From NCBI GenBank assembly GCA_027482725.1, contig JAIXVT010000253.1, forward strand, positions 1-9,552: 9,552 bases of DNA. The letters run 5' to 3'. The stretch is from Pseudomonadota bacterium. GTDB lineage: Bacteria; Bdellovibrionota; UBA1018; CAIMNF01. Both the position numbers and the translations under genes were made by a program. Position 1 is the stretch's first letter. Each line of letters starts with the position of its first letter. The notes beneath the pieces were generated by a model that searched no databases, had not been told where the DNA came from, and was given only the letters and a program-made list of their open reading frames with translations. Shown one piece after another: positions 1 to 6,427 of this stretch.

Positions 1-863
1 AAATCAGCGACGATAACACCGAGGCCTTCGGCCCAGGGGTCATCGATAATAAGGGCGGAATCGTCGTGGGACTGTGGGCGCTTCAAAAACTCCAATCTAC
101 GCCCCACGCCCACGGCGTAGAACTCTGGGTCATGCCCGAAGAAGAAATCGGTTCCCCTCACCACAAACAATGGCTTAAAGACCATTCAAAAGAGGTGAAT
201 TTAAGTTTGGGGCTTGAACCCGCGCTTGACGATGGTTCCATCATCCACTCTCGGCGGGGCAACATGTGGGTGGAGCTGTCCTGTTTGGGGCCCGGTGGCC
301 ATGCGGGGCGTGACGCCGAACGGGTGCCCCATCCTGCGCATCAGCTCATTCAAACCCTGGCCCCTCTGCTTGATCCCACACCATCCCATCCCCGTGCGCA
401 TTACACTCTCACCGTGGGTTCTTTCCGTACCAACACCGAAGGATACAATGCAATCCCGGCCCAAGCGCGCGCGCGTTTGGATTTACGCTTCGATACATTT
501 GAAGGAAAACAGGCCGCGGAAGAGCGAATTCAACAGGCCTTTGCCGATTCTGCAATTGAGCCGAAAATCACGGAGAACTGCCCGCCCTTTCCCAAGCCAC
601 AAAACATAGACAGATTACTCACCCATTTTTGTGCCCACCTGAGCCGTGTGGAATCACGTCCCATTGAGAGTCAACACGCGTTCGGATCATCGGATACCAA
701 CAACATCGCGCGCCCCGATTTATGGGCAATCGACGGTTTGGGTCCTTATGGTTCGGGCCTTCACACCGAACAAGAACGTCTGTGGATTGCATCACTCGAA
801 ACCCGATCCACCGCGCTTGCGCAAGCCATTTCCACATTGCCGGTAATGATTGATCTGCCCTAA
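1..863 (+). CDS. M20-family metallopeptidase, carboxypeptidase G2-like (5' end missing)
   Basis: The reading frame is open from base 3 and ends at TAA 861-863, so 286 C-terminal residues are visible and the start lies upstream. M20 enzymes are di-zinc hydrolases that cleave terminal peptide or amide bonds. Motifs seen in order: VIDNKGG (the bridging Asp, codon 45-47), MPEEEIGS (catalytic Glu plus a metal-ligand Glu, codons 141-146), a GLEP motif that fits the next Glu ligand, the GPGGHAGRD segment of the dimerisation lid, NAIPAQARARLDLRF typical of the lid strand, and GLHTE with the last metal-ligand His (codon 762-764). The first His ligand would lie before the window. The pattern fits the glutamate carboxypeptidase/CPG2 branch better than DapE or ArgE, but the substrate cannot be read from sequence. 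No signal peptide can be assessed. The gene is convergent with the next one and stops 56 bases from it. Confidence 0.9.
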   Translation, partial: ISDDNTEAFGPGVIDNKGGIVVGLWALQKLQSTPHAHGVELWVMPEEEIGSPHHKQWLKDHSKEVNLSLGLEPALDDGSIIHSRRGNMWVELSCLGPGGHAGRDAERVPHPAHQLIQTLAPLLDPTPSHPRAHYTLTVGSFRTNTEGYNAIPAQARARLDLRFDTFEGKQAAEERIQQAFADSAIEPKITENCPPFPKPQNIDRLLTHFCAHLSRVESRPIESQHAFGSSDTNNIARPDLWAIDGLGPYGSGLHTEQERLWIASLETRSTALAQAISTLPVMIDLP

Positions 864-876
864 TTCGTTCCCTTGG

Positions 877-891
877 AAAAAAAGGGGGGGG
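877..891. repeat. A7G8 double homopolymer in the convergent intergenic gap
   Basis: Seven A (877-883) run directly into eight G (884-891) between two convergent genes. No GC-rich hairpin followed by a T-run is seen on either strand here, so this is not an obvious intrinsic terminator. A weak 5-bp inverted repeat (ATGGA / TCCAT) lies just downstream, around 896-914. The tract should be prone to length variation or sequencing error but touches no coding sequence. Confidence 0.7.
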
Positions 892-919
892 TCAGCATGG
901 ACGAACTCCTCCATACCGC

Positions 920-1834
920 TTACTCCATACCATTCAATACTCGGCAGATCCTGACAGCAAGTTCAAGTTTCAACCGATCTATCGGTTGTTTTTGCGCAAA
1001 ATCTTGATGCTCGGCAATCTCGAACTTCATTCGGGACGAATGCCCTAAATCCACCTGAAATTTGGCAAAAACCACCGAAAGCTCTGCAAACAGCCGGGCA
1101 CGCTGAAGCGAAGTTTGGCTGGGGTCATCCAAGCGCTCCCATGCGTATTCAATCAATGCCCGCTTTAAACCAAACACCGATGCGGTTACCAAGCGGTTTT
1201 CCCAATACGTCGTCCAAGCTTCGGGAGACAAATCTTTTGTGGCTTGTTTTTCCTCTGTGCGTTCGTAGAGCGATTGCACCGGATCTTTGAGCCTACGCAC
1301 CTCGTTTAATGAAAGCATCTGGGTCTGCGAATGATTTTGCGAAATCACTTTCCACAACATGACGAAACGCTTGATTGCAGCCGGCGACGGCGCATCTTTA
1401 GGGGGGAATTCGCGTTGTTTGACCAATTCGCCATAAAGGACGGCGCGTAAAATCCCTTCATAGTGGGCGCCATAATCCAAAGCCGCAACATAGTCCGAAT
1501 ACTTTTGGCGATCATACACGTCTTTTTCGTTAAAAATCACCCGGAACGCTTCGGCAAGTAGGATACGGTGTTGTTCGGACGGAGGCGGAATGGTGTTGTC
1601 GGGCAACCGACAGTTGAGAGCGGTTTCGCCAGGCTTACACTCGGGCACAAACCGCAATTGAGCTTTAATCAGGGACACCGTGTGGCGCCAAGGTTCCTGC
1701 CCTTTCCAAAGAGCAATCCCCACAAAAATACCGATAAAAGCAAGATCTTTTGCCCACCCCCATAGGTACGCTAGAAACGAACTGCCTTGGTGTTTTGGAG
1801 ACGGTGATCCCGGAGCCTGTGGTGTCGTGCCCAT
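920..1834 (-). CDS. Unrecognised single-pass membrane protein, 304 aa
   Basis: I do not recognise this family. The N-terminus (about 1-18) is rich in Pro, Ser and Gly and likely disordered. One hydrophobic segment at about 20-43 (LAYLWGWAKDLAFIGIFVGI) looks like a signal anchor or uncleaved transmembrane helix. The rest is soluble, charged and mostly helical in character, with Cys66, Cys75 and Cys298. No catalytic or repeat motif is evident. The exported side after the helix begins with a short Pro/Cys segment (66-85). The start at 1834 is the only ATG before the membrane segment, but no Shine-Dalgarno sequence precedes it; a TAGCAT hexamer ends seven bases upstream, so a leaderless start is possible. 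It follows the ABC operon on the same strand after a 65-base gap holding a hairpin and two palindromes, so it probably has its own promoter. It is convergent with the M20 peptidase gene. Confidence 0.75.
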   Translation of the reverse strand: MGTTPQAPGSPSPKHQGSSFLAYLWGWAKDLAFIGIFVGIALWKGQEPWRHTVSLIKAQLRFVPECKPGETALNCRLPDNTIPPPSEQHRILLAEAFRVIFNEKDVYDRQKYSDYVAALDYGAHYEGILRAVLYGELVKQREFPPKDAPSPAAIKRFVMLWKVISQNHSQTQMLSLNEVRRLKDPVQSLYERTEEKQATKDLSPEAWTTYWENRLVTASVFGLKRALIEYAWERLDDPSQTSLQRARLFAELSVVFAKFQVDLGHSSRMKFEIAEHQDFAQKQPIDRLKLELAVRICRVLNGME

Positions 1835-1840
1835 AGGGAA

Positions 1841-1864
1841 AATGCTAGCATTGAAAACTTTTCA
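1841..1864. promoter_or_regulatory. Two adjoining perfect palindromes, possible operator
   Basis: AATGCTAGCATT (1841-1852) is a perfect 12-bp palindrome. It shares one base with TGAAAACTTTTCA (1852-1864), a perfect inverted repeat around a single central base. Together they fill bases 7-30 upstream of the 304-aa gene's start. Neither has a loop long enough for a good RNA hairpin, so binding of a dimeric regulator is the more natural reading, though no regulator gene is nearby. Confidence 0.4.
1842..1847 (-). promoter_or_regulatory. Candidate extended -10 element for the 304-aa gene
   Basis: On the minus strand the sequence reads TGC TAGCAT, an extended -10 form (TGn plus 4 of 6 matches to TATAAT). 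It ends seven bases before the ATG at 1834. That would place the transcript start at or one base before the start codon. No good -35 hexamer is seen at the usual distance. The element lies within a perfect palindrome, so the match could instead reflect an operator. Confidence 0.3.
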
Positions 1865-1871
1865 GCGGAAA

Positions 1872-1888
1872 TGCGGGGATTTCCCGCA
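1872..1888 (-). terminator. Hairpin after the ABC operon, weak intrinsic terminator candidate
   Basis: TGCGGG (1872-1877) and CCCGCA (1883-1888) form a 6-bp, GC-rich stem with a 5-base loop. It begins 11 bases after the stop of the last permease gene (TAG, 1902-1900). On the minus strand the stem is followed by TTTCC, so the T-run is short and termination may be partial, allowing some read-through into the 304-aa gene. Confidence 0.45.
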
Positions 1889-1899
1889 CCTTTCTGATC

Positions 1900-2790
1900 C
1901 TACCAAGGCTCCCCAAGCGCTTTAGGCGCACGCGAACGGCCCATTACAAAAGCCAAAATAAACAGGGTTACGGCATAGGGGAATGTGTGCACCATCGGAT
2001 CGGCAACTTTAATTCCAAACCATTCATGCCCCTGCAAACGGCCTTGCATCAAATCTGTGAAGGCAAAGAGAAAGCATCCCATTACCGTAAGTCCGGGATT
2101 CCATCGTCCCAAAATCAACGCAGCAAGTGCAATAAACCCGCGCCCAGCCGACATCCCTCGTACAAAAGAACTCGACAAAAACACCGACAACATCGCACCG
2201 CCCACCGATGCCAACACTCCCGCCAACACCACGCCCATCCAACGGTAGCGGACCACGGATACCCCTGCGTTTTGCAGGGCTTCCGGGTGTTCTCCCGCAA
2301 AGCGCATCCGCAAACCCCATGGCGTCCACAAAAACAATGCCCAACTCACCACAGCACAAAGTCCGGCCGCGACCAAGGGCCCCCACAACAGGGGCTCCGT
2401 AAAATCGACGCGCGCAGAGGAATTTGCCGATCCGTATACGGCTTTACATAAAATCGGGGTCAAGCCCGCAGCAAACAAATTGATCGCGGTTCCCGTAATA
2501 ATCTGGTTGGCACGGAAACGGATCACCGCAATTCCAAAAACGCCCCCCAAAATCGCCCCGATCAAACCCGCGCCGAGAAAGCCTAAAAAAACCGACTTCA
2601 GAGCAAGCGCAAAAAAGGCGCCAAAAAAAGCACCTAAAAGCATAAATCCTTCGAGTCCTATTTGGATAACCCCAGAGCGCTCACACCAAAGGCCACCCAT
2701 AGATGCAAAAACTAAGGGTGTTGCGGTCCGCAATACCGGAAATACCCATTCTTCCATCACGCTACTCGCCGTAAAGGTTTCCATACTCAC
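1900..2790 (-). CDS. ABC importer permease 2, nucleoside type (NupQ/YufQ-like)
   Basis: Inner-membrane permease of the BPD_transp_2 type, 296 residues, with about eight to ten hydrophobic helices. Family signatures are clear: GGLWCERSGVIQIGLEGFM near the N-terminus (about 33-51) and RANQIITGTAINL further on, both typical of the second permease of nucleoside importers such as Bacillus NupQ. It would pair with the other permease to form the transmembrane channel and bind the double ATPase. The start chosen is GTG at 2790, whose GTGA overlaps the upstream stop by four bases. A GAGGG Shine-Dalgarno at 2795-2799 is four bases from it, while the alternative ATG at 2784 would be ten bases away. It is the last gene of the four-gene operon. 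A hairpin follows the stop. The exact substrate (purine nucleosides, or a related sugar derivative) is inferred from family membership. Confidence 0.9.
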   Translation of the reverse strand: MSMETFTASSVMEEWVFPVLRTATPLVFASMGGLWCERSGVIQIGLEGFMLLGAFFGAFFALALKSVFLGFLGAGLIGAILGGVFGIAVIRFRANQIITGTAINLFAAGLTPILCKAVYGSANSSARVDFTEPLLWGPLVAAGLCAVVSWALFLWTPWGLRMRFAGEHPEALQNAGVSVVRYRWMGVVLAGVLASVGGAMLSVFLSSSFVRGMSAGRGFIALAALILGRWNPGLTVMGCFLFAFTDLMQGRLQGHEWFGIKVADPMVHTFPYAVTLFILAFVMGRSRAPKALGEPW

Positions 2791-3782
2791 TTGGCCCTCT
2801 TCTTGTACGCATGGGTCAGGGTTACGGATAAAATAATTATCCCCTGTAAAACCATCGCGTATTCACGGGTCATTTTTTCAGTTTCAAGTTCAAGCGCAAG
2901 CGAGCCCTTAGAAATCATCCCAAACAAAAGTGCCGATGGCACGATGGCCGAAAATTTCCCGCGAGCCAGCAAAGCCACCGCGATTCCCGAAAACCCCCAC
3001 TCTGGCGAAAATCCCATACGGAATTTGTGAGCGTTCCCAAAAACTTCCATACAACCGACAAAACCCGCGACGGCACCCGCCGCCATCATGGCCAGAATCC
3101 AAACCCGTCCGCGCTCGATTCCATAAAGCGTTGCAGCCGTTTCGTTTAAACCTACCGCACGCAACTGATATCCCCACACGGATCGTTTCATGACCCCATA
3201 CAACAGGTACGGAAGGAACAATGCAAACACCGTATATACACCGGTGGGCGCACCCGCAAAAAACGAAAAGGGAACCGAGTGAAACACCTCAGCCACAGGT
3301 GCGGTTTCGCCCAGTTGGCTATCCGGATCTTTAAACATGCCATTTGCCAAGGTGGAGGTGATCCCGACCGCGATAAAATTCATCAAGATAGACACAATCA
3401 CTTCGTGAGCCCCGCGACGCGCTTTCAACCAACCGATCAATCCGCCCCAAATCCCCGAAATCAAAATTGCGCCAAAAACCGCTAAAAACGGGCTAGATAC
3501 GACTTGTGGAAGCACGGCCGCCGCCATCGCTCCTACCATCAATTGTCCTTCGGCGCCGATATTGAACAATCCCGCGCGGAGAGGAATCGCAACGGCAAGT
3601 CCGGTAAAGATCAAGGGCGTGGTGTAAAACAACGTCATCCCAATATCGTAGGGCGAACTGACGAGAGCACCGGTCATCGCCTTTAACACCACTAAGGGGT
3701 TTTCGCCGACAGCTACCACCACAAGCAAGCCGACCCCAAGACCGATAAACACCCCCAAAAAGGATTTTAAAATATCTTTCAT
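2787..3782 (-). CDS. ABC importer permease 1, nucleoside type (NupP/YufP-like)
   Basis: Inner-membrane permease of 331 residues with a hydrophobic first helix directly after MKDILKS and about eight to ten helices overall. Signatures for the first permease of this family are visible: AIPLRAGLFNIGAEGQLMVG and ARRGAHEVIVSILMNFIAVG. It should form a heterodimer with the NupQ-like permease. I chose ATG 3782 over the longer in-frame ATG at 3815: 3782 gives a standard ATGA overlap of four bases with the stop of the ATPase gene and has a GGGGGA Shine-Dalgarno five bases upstream, while 3815 lacks one and would add eleven uncharacteristic residues. The 3' end overlaps the next permease by four bases, so all three cytoplasmic and membrane subunits are probably translationally coupled. 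Confidence 0.9.
   Translation of the reverse strand: MKDILKSFLGVFIGLGVGLLVVVAVGENPLVVLKAMTGALVSSPYDIGMTLFYTTPLIFTGLAVAIPLRAGLFNIGAEGQLMVGAMAAAVLPQVVSSPFLAVFGAILISGIWGGLIGWLKARRGAHEVIVSILMNFIAVGITSTLANGMFKDPDSQLGETAPVAEVFHSVPFSFFAGAPTGVYTVFALFLPYLLYGVMKRSVWGYQLRAVGLNETAATLYGIERGRVWILAMMAAGAVAGFVGCMEVFGNAHKFRMGFSPEWGFSGIAVALLARGKFSAIVPSALLFGMISKGSLALELETEKMTREYAMVLQGIIILSVTLTHAYKKRAK
2795..2799 (-). promoter_or_regulatory. Ribosome binding site deciding the GTG start of permease 2
   Basis: GAGGG on the minus strand lies four bases before the GTG at 2790, inside the end of the upstream permease gene. The spacing favours GTG over the ATG two codons later. Confidence 0.55.
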
Positions 3783-5317
3783 TGGGATCCCCCAAGCCTT
3801 TGCCCCAAAGTCCATAAATCGAAATCAGGTCGATGTACGGTATCCATCAGCGTTCCATCAAAAAACACGGCAATTCGGTCACAAAGGTCCATCAATTCTT
3901 CTAACTCGCTGGATAATAAAATGATCGCTTTACCTTCGTTCCTCAGTTTCATGATCTCGGCATGAATGCGTTCAATGGATCCGACATCGACACCACGCGT
4001 AGGCTGGGCAATGTATAAAATTTCGGGAGCAGGATCTAACGTCCGGGCCATGACCAGTTTTTGCTGATTCCCGCCTGACATTTTTTTAAGCGGATGTTCG
4101 GGCGCTTTGGGACGAATATCAAATTCATGAATGGCCCGCACCACGGCCTCACGCACGGAGGACTTTTGAATCATCCCATACTTCTGGTAACGGGCATCCG
4201 ATTGTTGTCCCAAGAAAAAATTTTCGTTCATGTTAAAATCAAGCACCAAGGCCTCGTGATGCCGATCTTCGGGAGCGATCCCGATTTTCGAATGTCGCAG
4301 CTGTTCGGGGTCGGCATGGGTTTGATCTTTTAACGCCGCACCCTCAAGTGTTTTGTAGTCGCCTGAGCTACGCCCCCGGAAGGCGCTGGGGTTAGACAGG
4401 TACTTGAACGTTTGCGATTGTCCATTTCCCGCCACACCTGCAAAACCTAAAATCTCGCCGGATTTTACAAAAAAAGATGCGCTTTTTACGCGATCAAACG
4501 GATCATCCACGCGGAGATTTTTCACCTCTACACAAACTTTTGCATCCGGCGCAACATCGGTGCGTGGGCCACTATAAGTAAAACTCACCGCACGGCCGAC
4601 CATGGTTTTCGCGAGCGCCGATGCGTTGGTCTCTGAGGTTCTCAAGGTGGTCACGACTTCGCCCCGCCTAAGAACGGTAACCGCGTCGGTGACCTCGGTG
4701 ATTTCTTTGAGTTTGTGGGTAATCAATACGACTGTTTTACCGGCCGATTTTAAACGCTTTAACGTGGCAAACAGATCATTGATCTCTTGCGGGGTTAAAA
4801 CCGCGGTAGGCTCATCCAAAATAAAAACATCAGATCCGCGGTACAGGAGTTTCAAAATTTCCAGTCGCTGCTGATCGCCCACCGATAAGTCTTGCACCCG
4901 GGTGTTCCACGCCTGAAACGGAATCCCTGATTGAGCGCTCAATGCCTGAAGTTCGGCTAAAACCTTTCCACGTCTAATTTTCTGAAACAGCCCGACGTGC
5001 TCTTCCCCAACAATGACGTTGTCCAGAGCTGTCTCGGAGCCCGCCAACATGAAATGCTGGTGGACCATTCCAACCCCCAGTCCCATCATGTGTTTGGGGC
5101 CTTGGGGAACAACGGCTTTTCCCCGAATAAAAATCTGCCCCCCATCAATGGAGTGGACACCAAAAAGACCTTTCATCGCTGTAGACTTGCCGGCGCCATT
5201 TTCACCGATCAGACCGTGTATGGTTCCGGGGTCGATAGCAAAGCTCAGGTTCTTGTTCGCGAAAAAAGTGCCAAACGATTTGGAGACTTCCCGAAACTCA
5301 ACGATCGGGTGCGACAT
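3779..5317 (-). CDS. ABC importer double ATPase, nucleoside type (NupO/YufO-like)
   Basis: Cytoplasmic ATPase of 512 residues with two nucleotide-binding domains, which power the importer. Domain 1: Walker A GENGAGKST (38-46), Q-loop Gln87, signature LSVGDQQR (144-151), Walker B FILDEP with catalytic Glu169, switch His201. Domain 2 is degenerate: the P-loop is GVAGNGQSQ (294-302) without the usual Lys, IAPEDRHHEALVL follows (347-359), the signature is MSGGNQQK (413-420), and Walker B is ILYIAQPTRGVDVG (433-446), where Gln438 replaces the catalytic Glu. Both changes are normal for this nucleoside/BMP-linked family, so one consensus and one degenerate site are expected rather than damage. The ATG at 5317 has AGGAAG six bases upstream and follows the binding-protein stop by three bases. 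The stop overlaps permease 1 by four bases. Confidence 0.95.
   Translation of the reverse strand: MSHPIVEFREVSKSFGTFFANKNLSFAIDPGTIHGLIGENGAGKSTAMKGLFGVHSIDGGQIFIRGKAVVPQGPKHMMGLGVGMVHQHFMLAGSETALDNVIVGEEHVGLFQKIRRGKVLAELQALSAQSGIPFQAWNTRVQDLSVGDQQRLEILKLLYRGSDVFILDEPTAVLTPQEINDLFATLKRLKSAGKTVVLITHKLKEITEVTDAVTVLRRGEVVTTLRTSETNASALAKTMVGRAVSFTYSGPRTDVAPDAKVCVEVKNLRVDDPFDRVKSASFFVKSGEILGFAGVAGNGQSQTFKYLSNPSAFRGRSSGDYKTLEGAALKDQTHADPEQLRHSKIGIAPEDRHHEALVLDFNMNENFFLGQQSDARYQKYGMIQKSSVREAVVRAIHEFDIRPKAPEHPLKKMSGGNQQKLVMARTLDPAPEILYIAQPTRGVDVGSIERIHAEIMKLRNEGKAIILLSSELEELMDLCDRIAVFFDGTLMDTVHRPDFDLWTLGQRLGGSQ
3788..3793 (-). promoter_or_regulatory. Ribosome binding site deciding the start of permease 1
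   Basis: GGGGGA on the minus strand is five bases before the ATG at 3782. The in-frame upstream ATG at 3815 has no comparable site, so 3782 is preferred. Confidence 0.55.
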
Positions 5318-5320
5318 GGA

Positions 5321-6328
5321 TTACTTCCTTTTGCTAGTGACGTAATAGTCTGGAACGCTCAATTTACCCGCGATGATTTTGGCTTGGTACTCTTCGATCA
5401 GTTTTTTTGCCGAAGTATCAAAAATAGGTTTATTGTGTTCGTCAAACGCAAGCTCCACTCCGCCCGATTTTAAACCGTAGCGCACCAACCCGCCTTGAAA
5501 CTTTTTATCTTGCACGGACTTAATCGCATCAAACACGACGCGATCGATATTCTTCATCATGCTGGTTAGGATCGTTCCCGGACGTAACCGGTTTTGGTTG
5601 GAATCCACGCCGATCGCTAAAACTTTTTTTTGCGCACAGGCGTCGAATACCCCTGAACCCGAGTTCCCGGAAACATGGTAGATCACATCGGCTTTTTGCT
5701 GAATTTGCGCCAAGGTAAGCTCTTTAGCCTTGGCTGGGTTGGCCCACGCTTCTCCCGTGATGCCAATCGTATTGGATAAAACTTTAATCGAAGGATCTAC
5801 GGCTTTTGCGCCGGATTCATAGCCCAGCAAAAAACGCTTAACCAGGGGGATATCCATACCCCCGATAAAACCAATCACTTTTGTTTTGGAATGTTTCGCG
5901 GCGGCGACACCGGCCAGAAAACTTCCTTCATGCTCTTCGAACATGGCCGATTGAACATTGGAGAGACCGGCATCCGCATCGATCAATACAAACTTTTGCT
6001 CAGGAAATCTCTTTGCGGTTTTGATCACCGCATCTTTTTGGGAAAACCCTACAGCGATGATGAGGTCCATCTTTTTTTCTGCAAACGCGCGCTGGAGCGC
6101 TTCAAAAGAATTGTCGTCGGGAGCCTCTACGGTCTTCACCTCGGCCTTAAGCTCCGCTTCTGCTTTTTTTAAACCCCGGTACGCGCTGGAATTGAACGAC
6201 TGATCATCTTTTCCGCCCCGATCCAAGACCAACCCAACTTTTACTGCAGAATAGGCAATGCCTCCATTCAAAAGCGCGATCGTGAACACACCAAAAACCC
6301 ACACCGATTGGACGATTTTATTTTTCAT
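5321..6328 (-). CDS. BMP/PnrA-family nucleoside-binding periplasmic protein
   Basis: Solute-binding subunit of the ABC importer, 335 residues. From ATG 6328 the protein begins with MKNK, a hydrophobic stretch (about 5-24) and a likely signal peptidase I site after AYS (residue 27). There is no Cys at the cleavage site, so it should be a free periplasmic protein rather than a lipoprotein as in Gram-positives. The mature protein starts with VKVGLVLDRGGKDDQSFN; this D-x-G-x-x-D-x-SFN block is the family's ligand-pocket motif (Asp36, Phe45, Asn46). Later come LIIAVGF, VIGFIGGMDIP, ANPAKAKELT, GVDSNQ (the Asp of this motif contacts ribose in PnrA-type proteins) and SMMKNIDRVVFDAI. The longer frame from a TTG at 6382 would put 18 residues before the signal peptide and lacks a site; 6328 has AGGGA seven bases upstream. 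It is first in the operon, as usual. Purine nucleoside is the likely ligand, by family. Confidence 0.92.
   Translation of the reverse strand: MKNKIVQSVWVFGVFTIALLNGGIAYSAVKVGLVLDRGGKDDQSFNSSAYRGLKKAEAELKAEVKTVEAPDDNSFEALQRAFAEKKMDLIIAVGFSQKDAVIKTAKRFPEQKFVLIDADAGLSNVQSAMFEEHEGSFLAGVAAAKHSKTKVIGFIGGMDIPLVKRFLLGYESGAKAVDPSIKVLSNTIGITGEAWANPAKAKELTLAQIQQKADVIYHVSGNSGSGVFDACAQKKVLAIGVDSNQNRLRPGTILTSMMKNIDRVVFDAIKSVQDKKFQGGLVRYGLKSGGVELAFDEHNKPIFDTSAKKLIEEYQAKIIAGKLSVPDYYVTSKRK
5324..5329 (-). promoter_or_regulatory. Ribosome binding site of the ABC ATPase gene
   Basis: AGGAAG on the minus strand, six bases before ATG 5317, sits within the last codons of the binding-protein gene just before its TAA (5323-5321). 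This arrangement supports coupled translation of the first two operon genes. Confidence 0.6.
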
Positions 6329-6335
6329 GATGGAT

Positions 6336-6340
6336 TCCCT
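6336..6340 (-). promoter_or_regulatory. Ribosome binding site deciding the start of the binding protein
   Basis: AGGGA on the minus strand is seven bases before ATG 6328. It fixes the start at the Met preceding the signal peptide. The rest of the divergent region (6341-6427) should contain the operon promoter; a TTGAGA hexamer is present on this strand around 6378-6383, but no convincing -10 lies at the right distance, so I do not call a promoter for it. Confidence 0.6.
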
Positions 6341-6414
6341 AGTGATACCCGAAAAGGAGTGAAATCTCATTGGAATTCTCAAAATAAACGAATTCGCTTT
6401 TTAGGGGTTTTCGT

Positions 6415-6420
6415 TAAGAT
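6415..6420 (+). promoter_or_regulatory. Candidate -10 element for the TadG-like gene
   Basis: TAAGAT matches TATAAT at four of six positions and ends seven bases before the ATG at 6428. A transcript from it would begin at or next to the start codon. AAGGG lies between them but only two bases from the ATG, which is too close for a normal Shine-Dalgarno. No good -35 is seen. Confidence 0.3.
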
Positions 6421-6427
6421 AAGGGCT

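Noticed and set aside
896..914. ATGGA/TCCAT inverted repeat between the convergent genes, considered as a bidirectional terminator.
   Set aside because: The stem is only five base pairs and AT-leaning, with no T-run on either side.
1987..2451. A 154-codon plus-strand frame within the second permease gene.
   Set aside because: Its product is low-complexity, rich in His, Arg, Gln and Pro, with no family resemblance, while the minus strand carries clear permease signatures throughout.
3779..5317. Loss of the P-loop Lys and Walker B Glu in the second ATPase domain as a sign of gene decay.
   Set aside because: GNGQS and AQPTRG are the normal forms in the nucleoside/BMP-linked ABC ATPase family, and the frame is intact over its full 512 residues.
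4997..5473. A 158-codon plus-strand frame across the ATPase and binding-protein junction.
   Set aside because: It spans the antisense of Walker A and two genes with strong motifs on the other strand; no ribosome site or recognisable motif supports it.
6373..6395. Two GAATTC hexamers 17 bases apart in the divergent promoter region, considered as an operator pair.
   Set aside because: The flanks do not match each other and six-base palindromes are common; nothing else supports a binding site.
6308..6427. A 40-residue N-terminal extension of the TadG-like protein from ATG 6308.
   Set aside because: It would overlap the start of the divergent binding-protein gene, its residues do not resemble the family, and the Tad-type membrane segment sits at the proper distance from ATG 6428.
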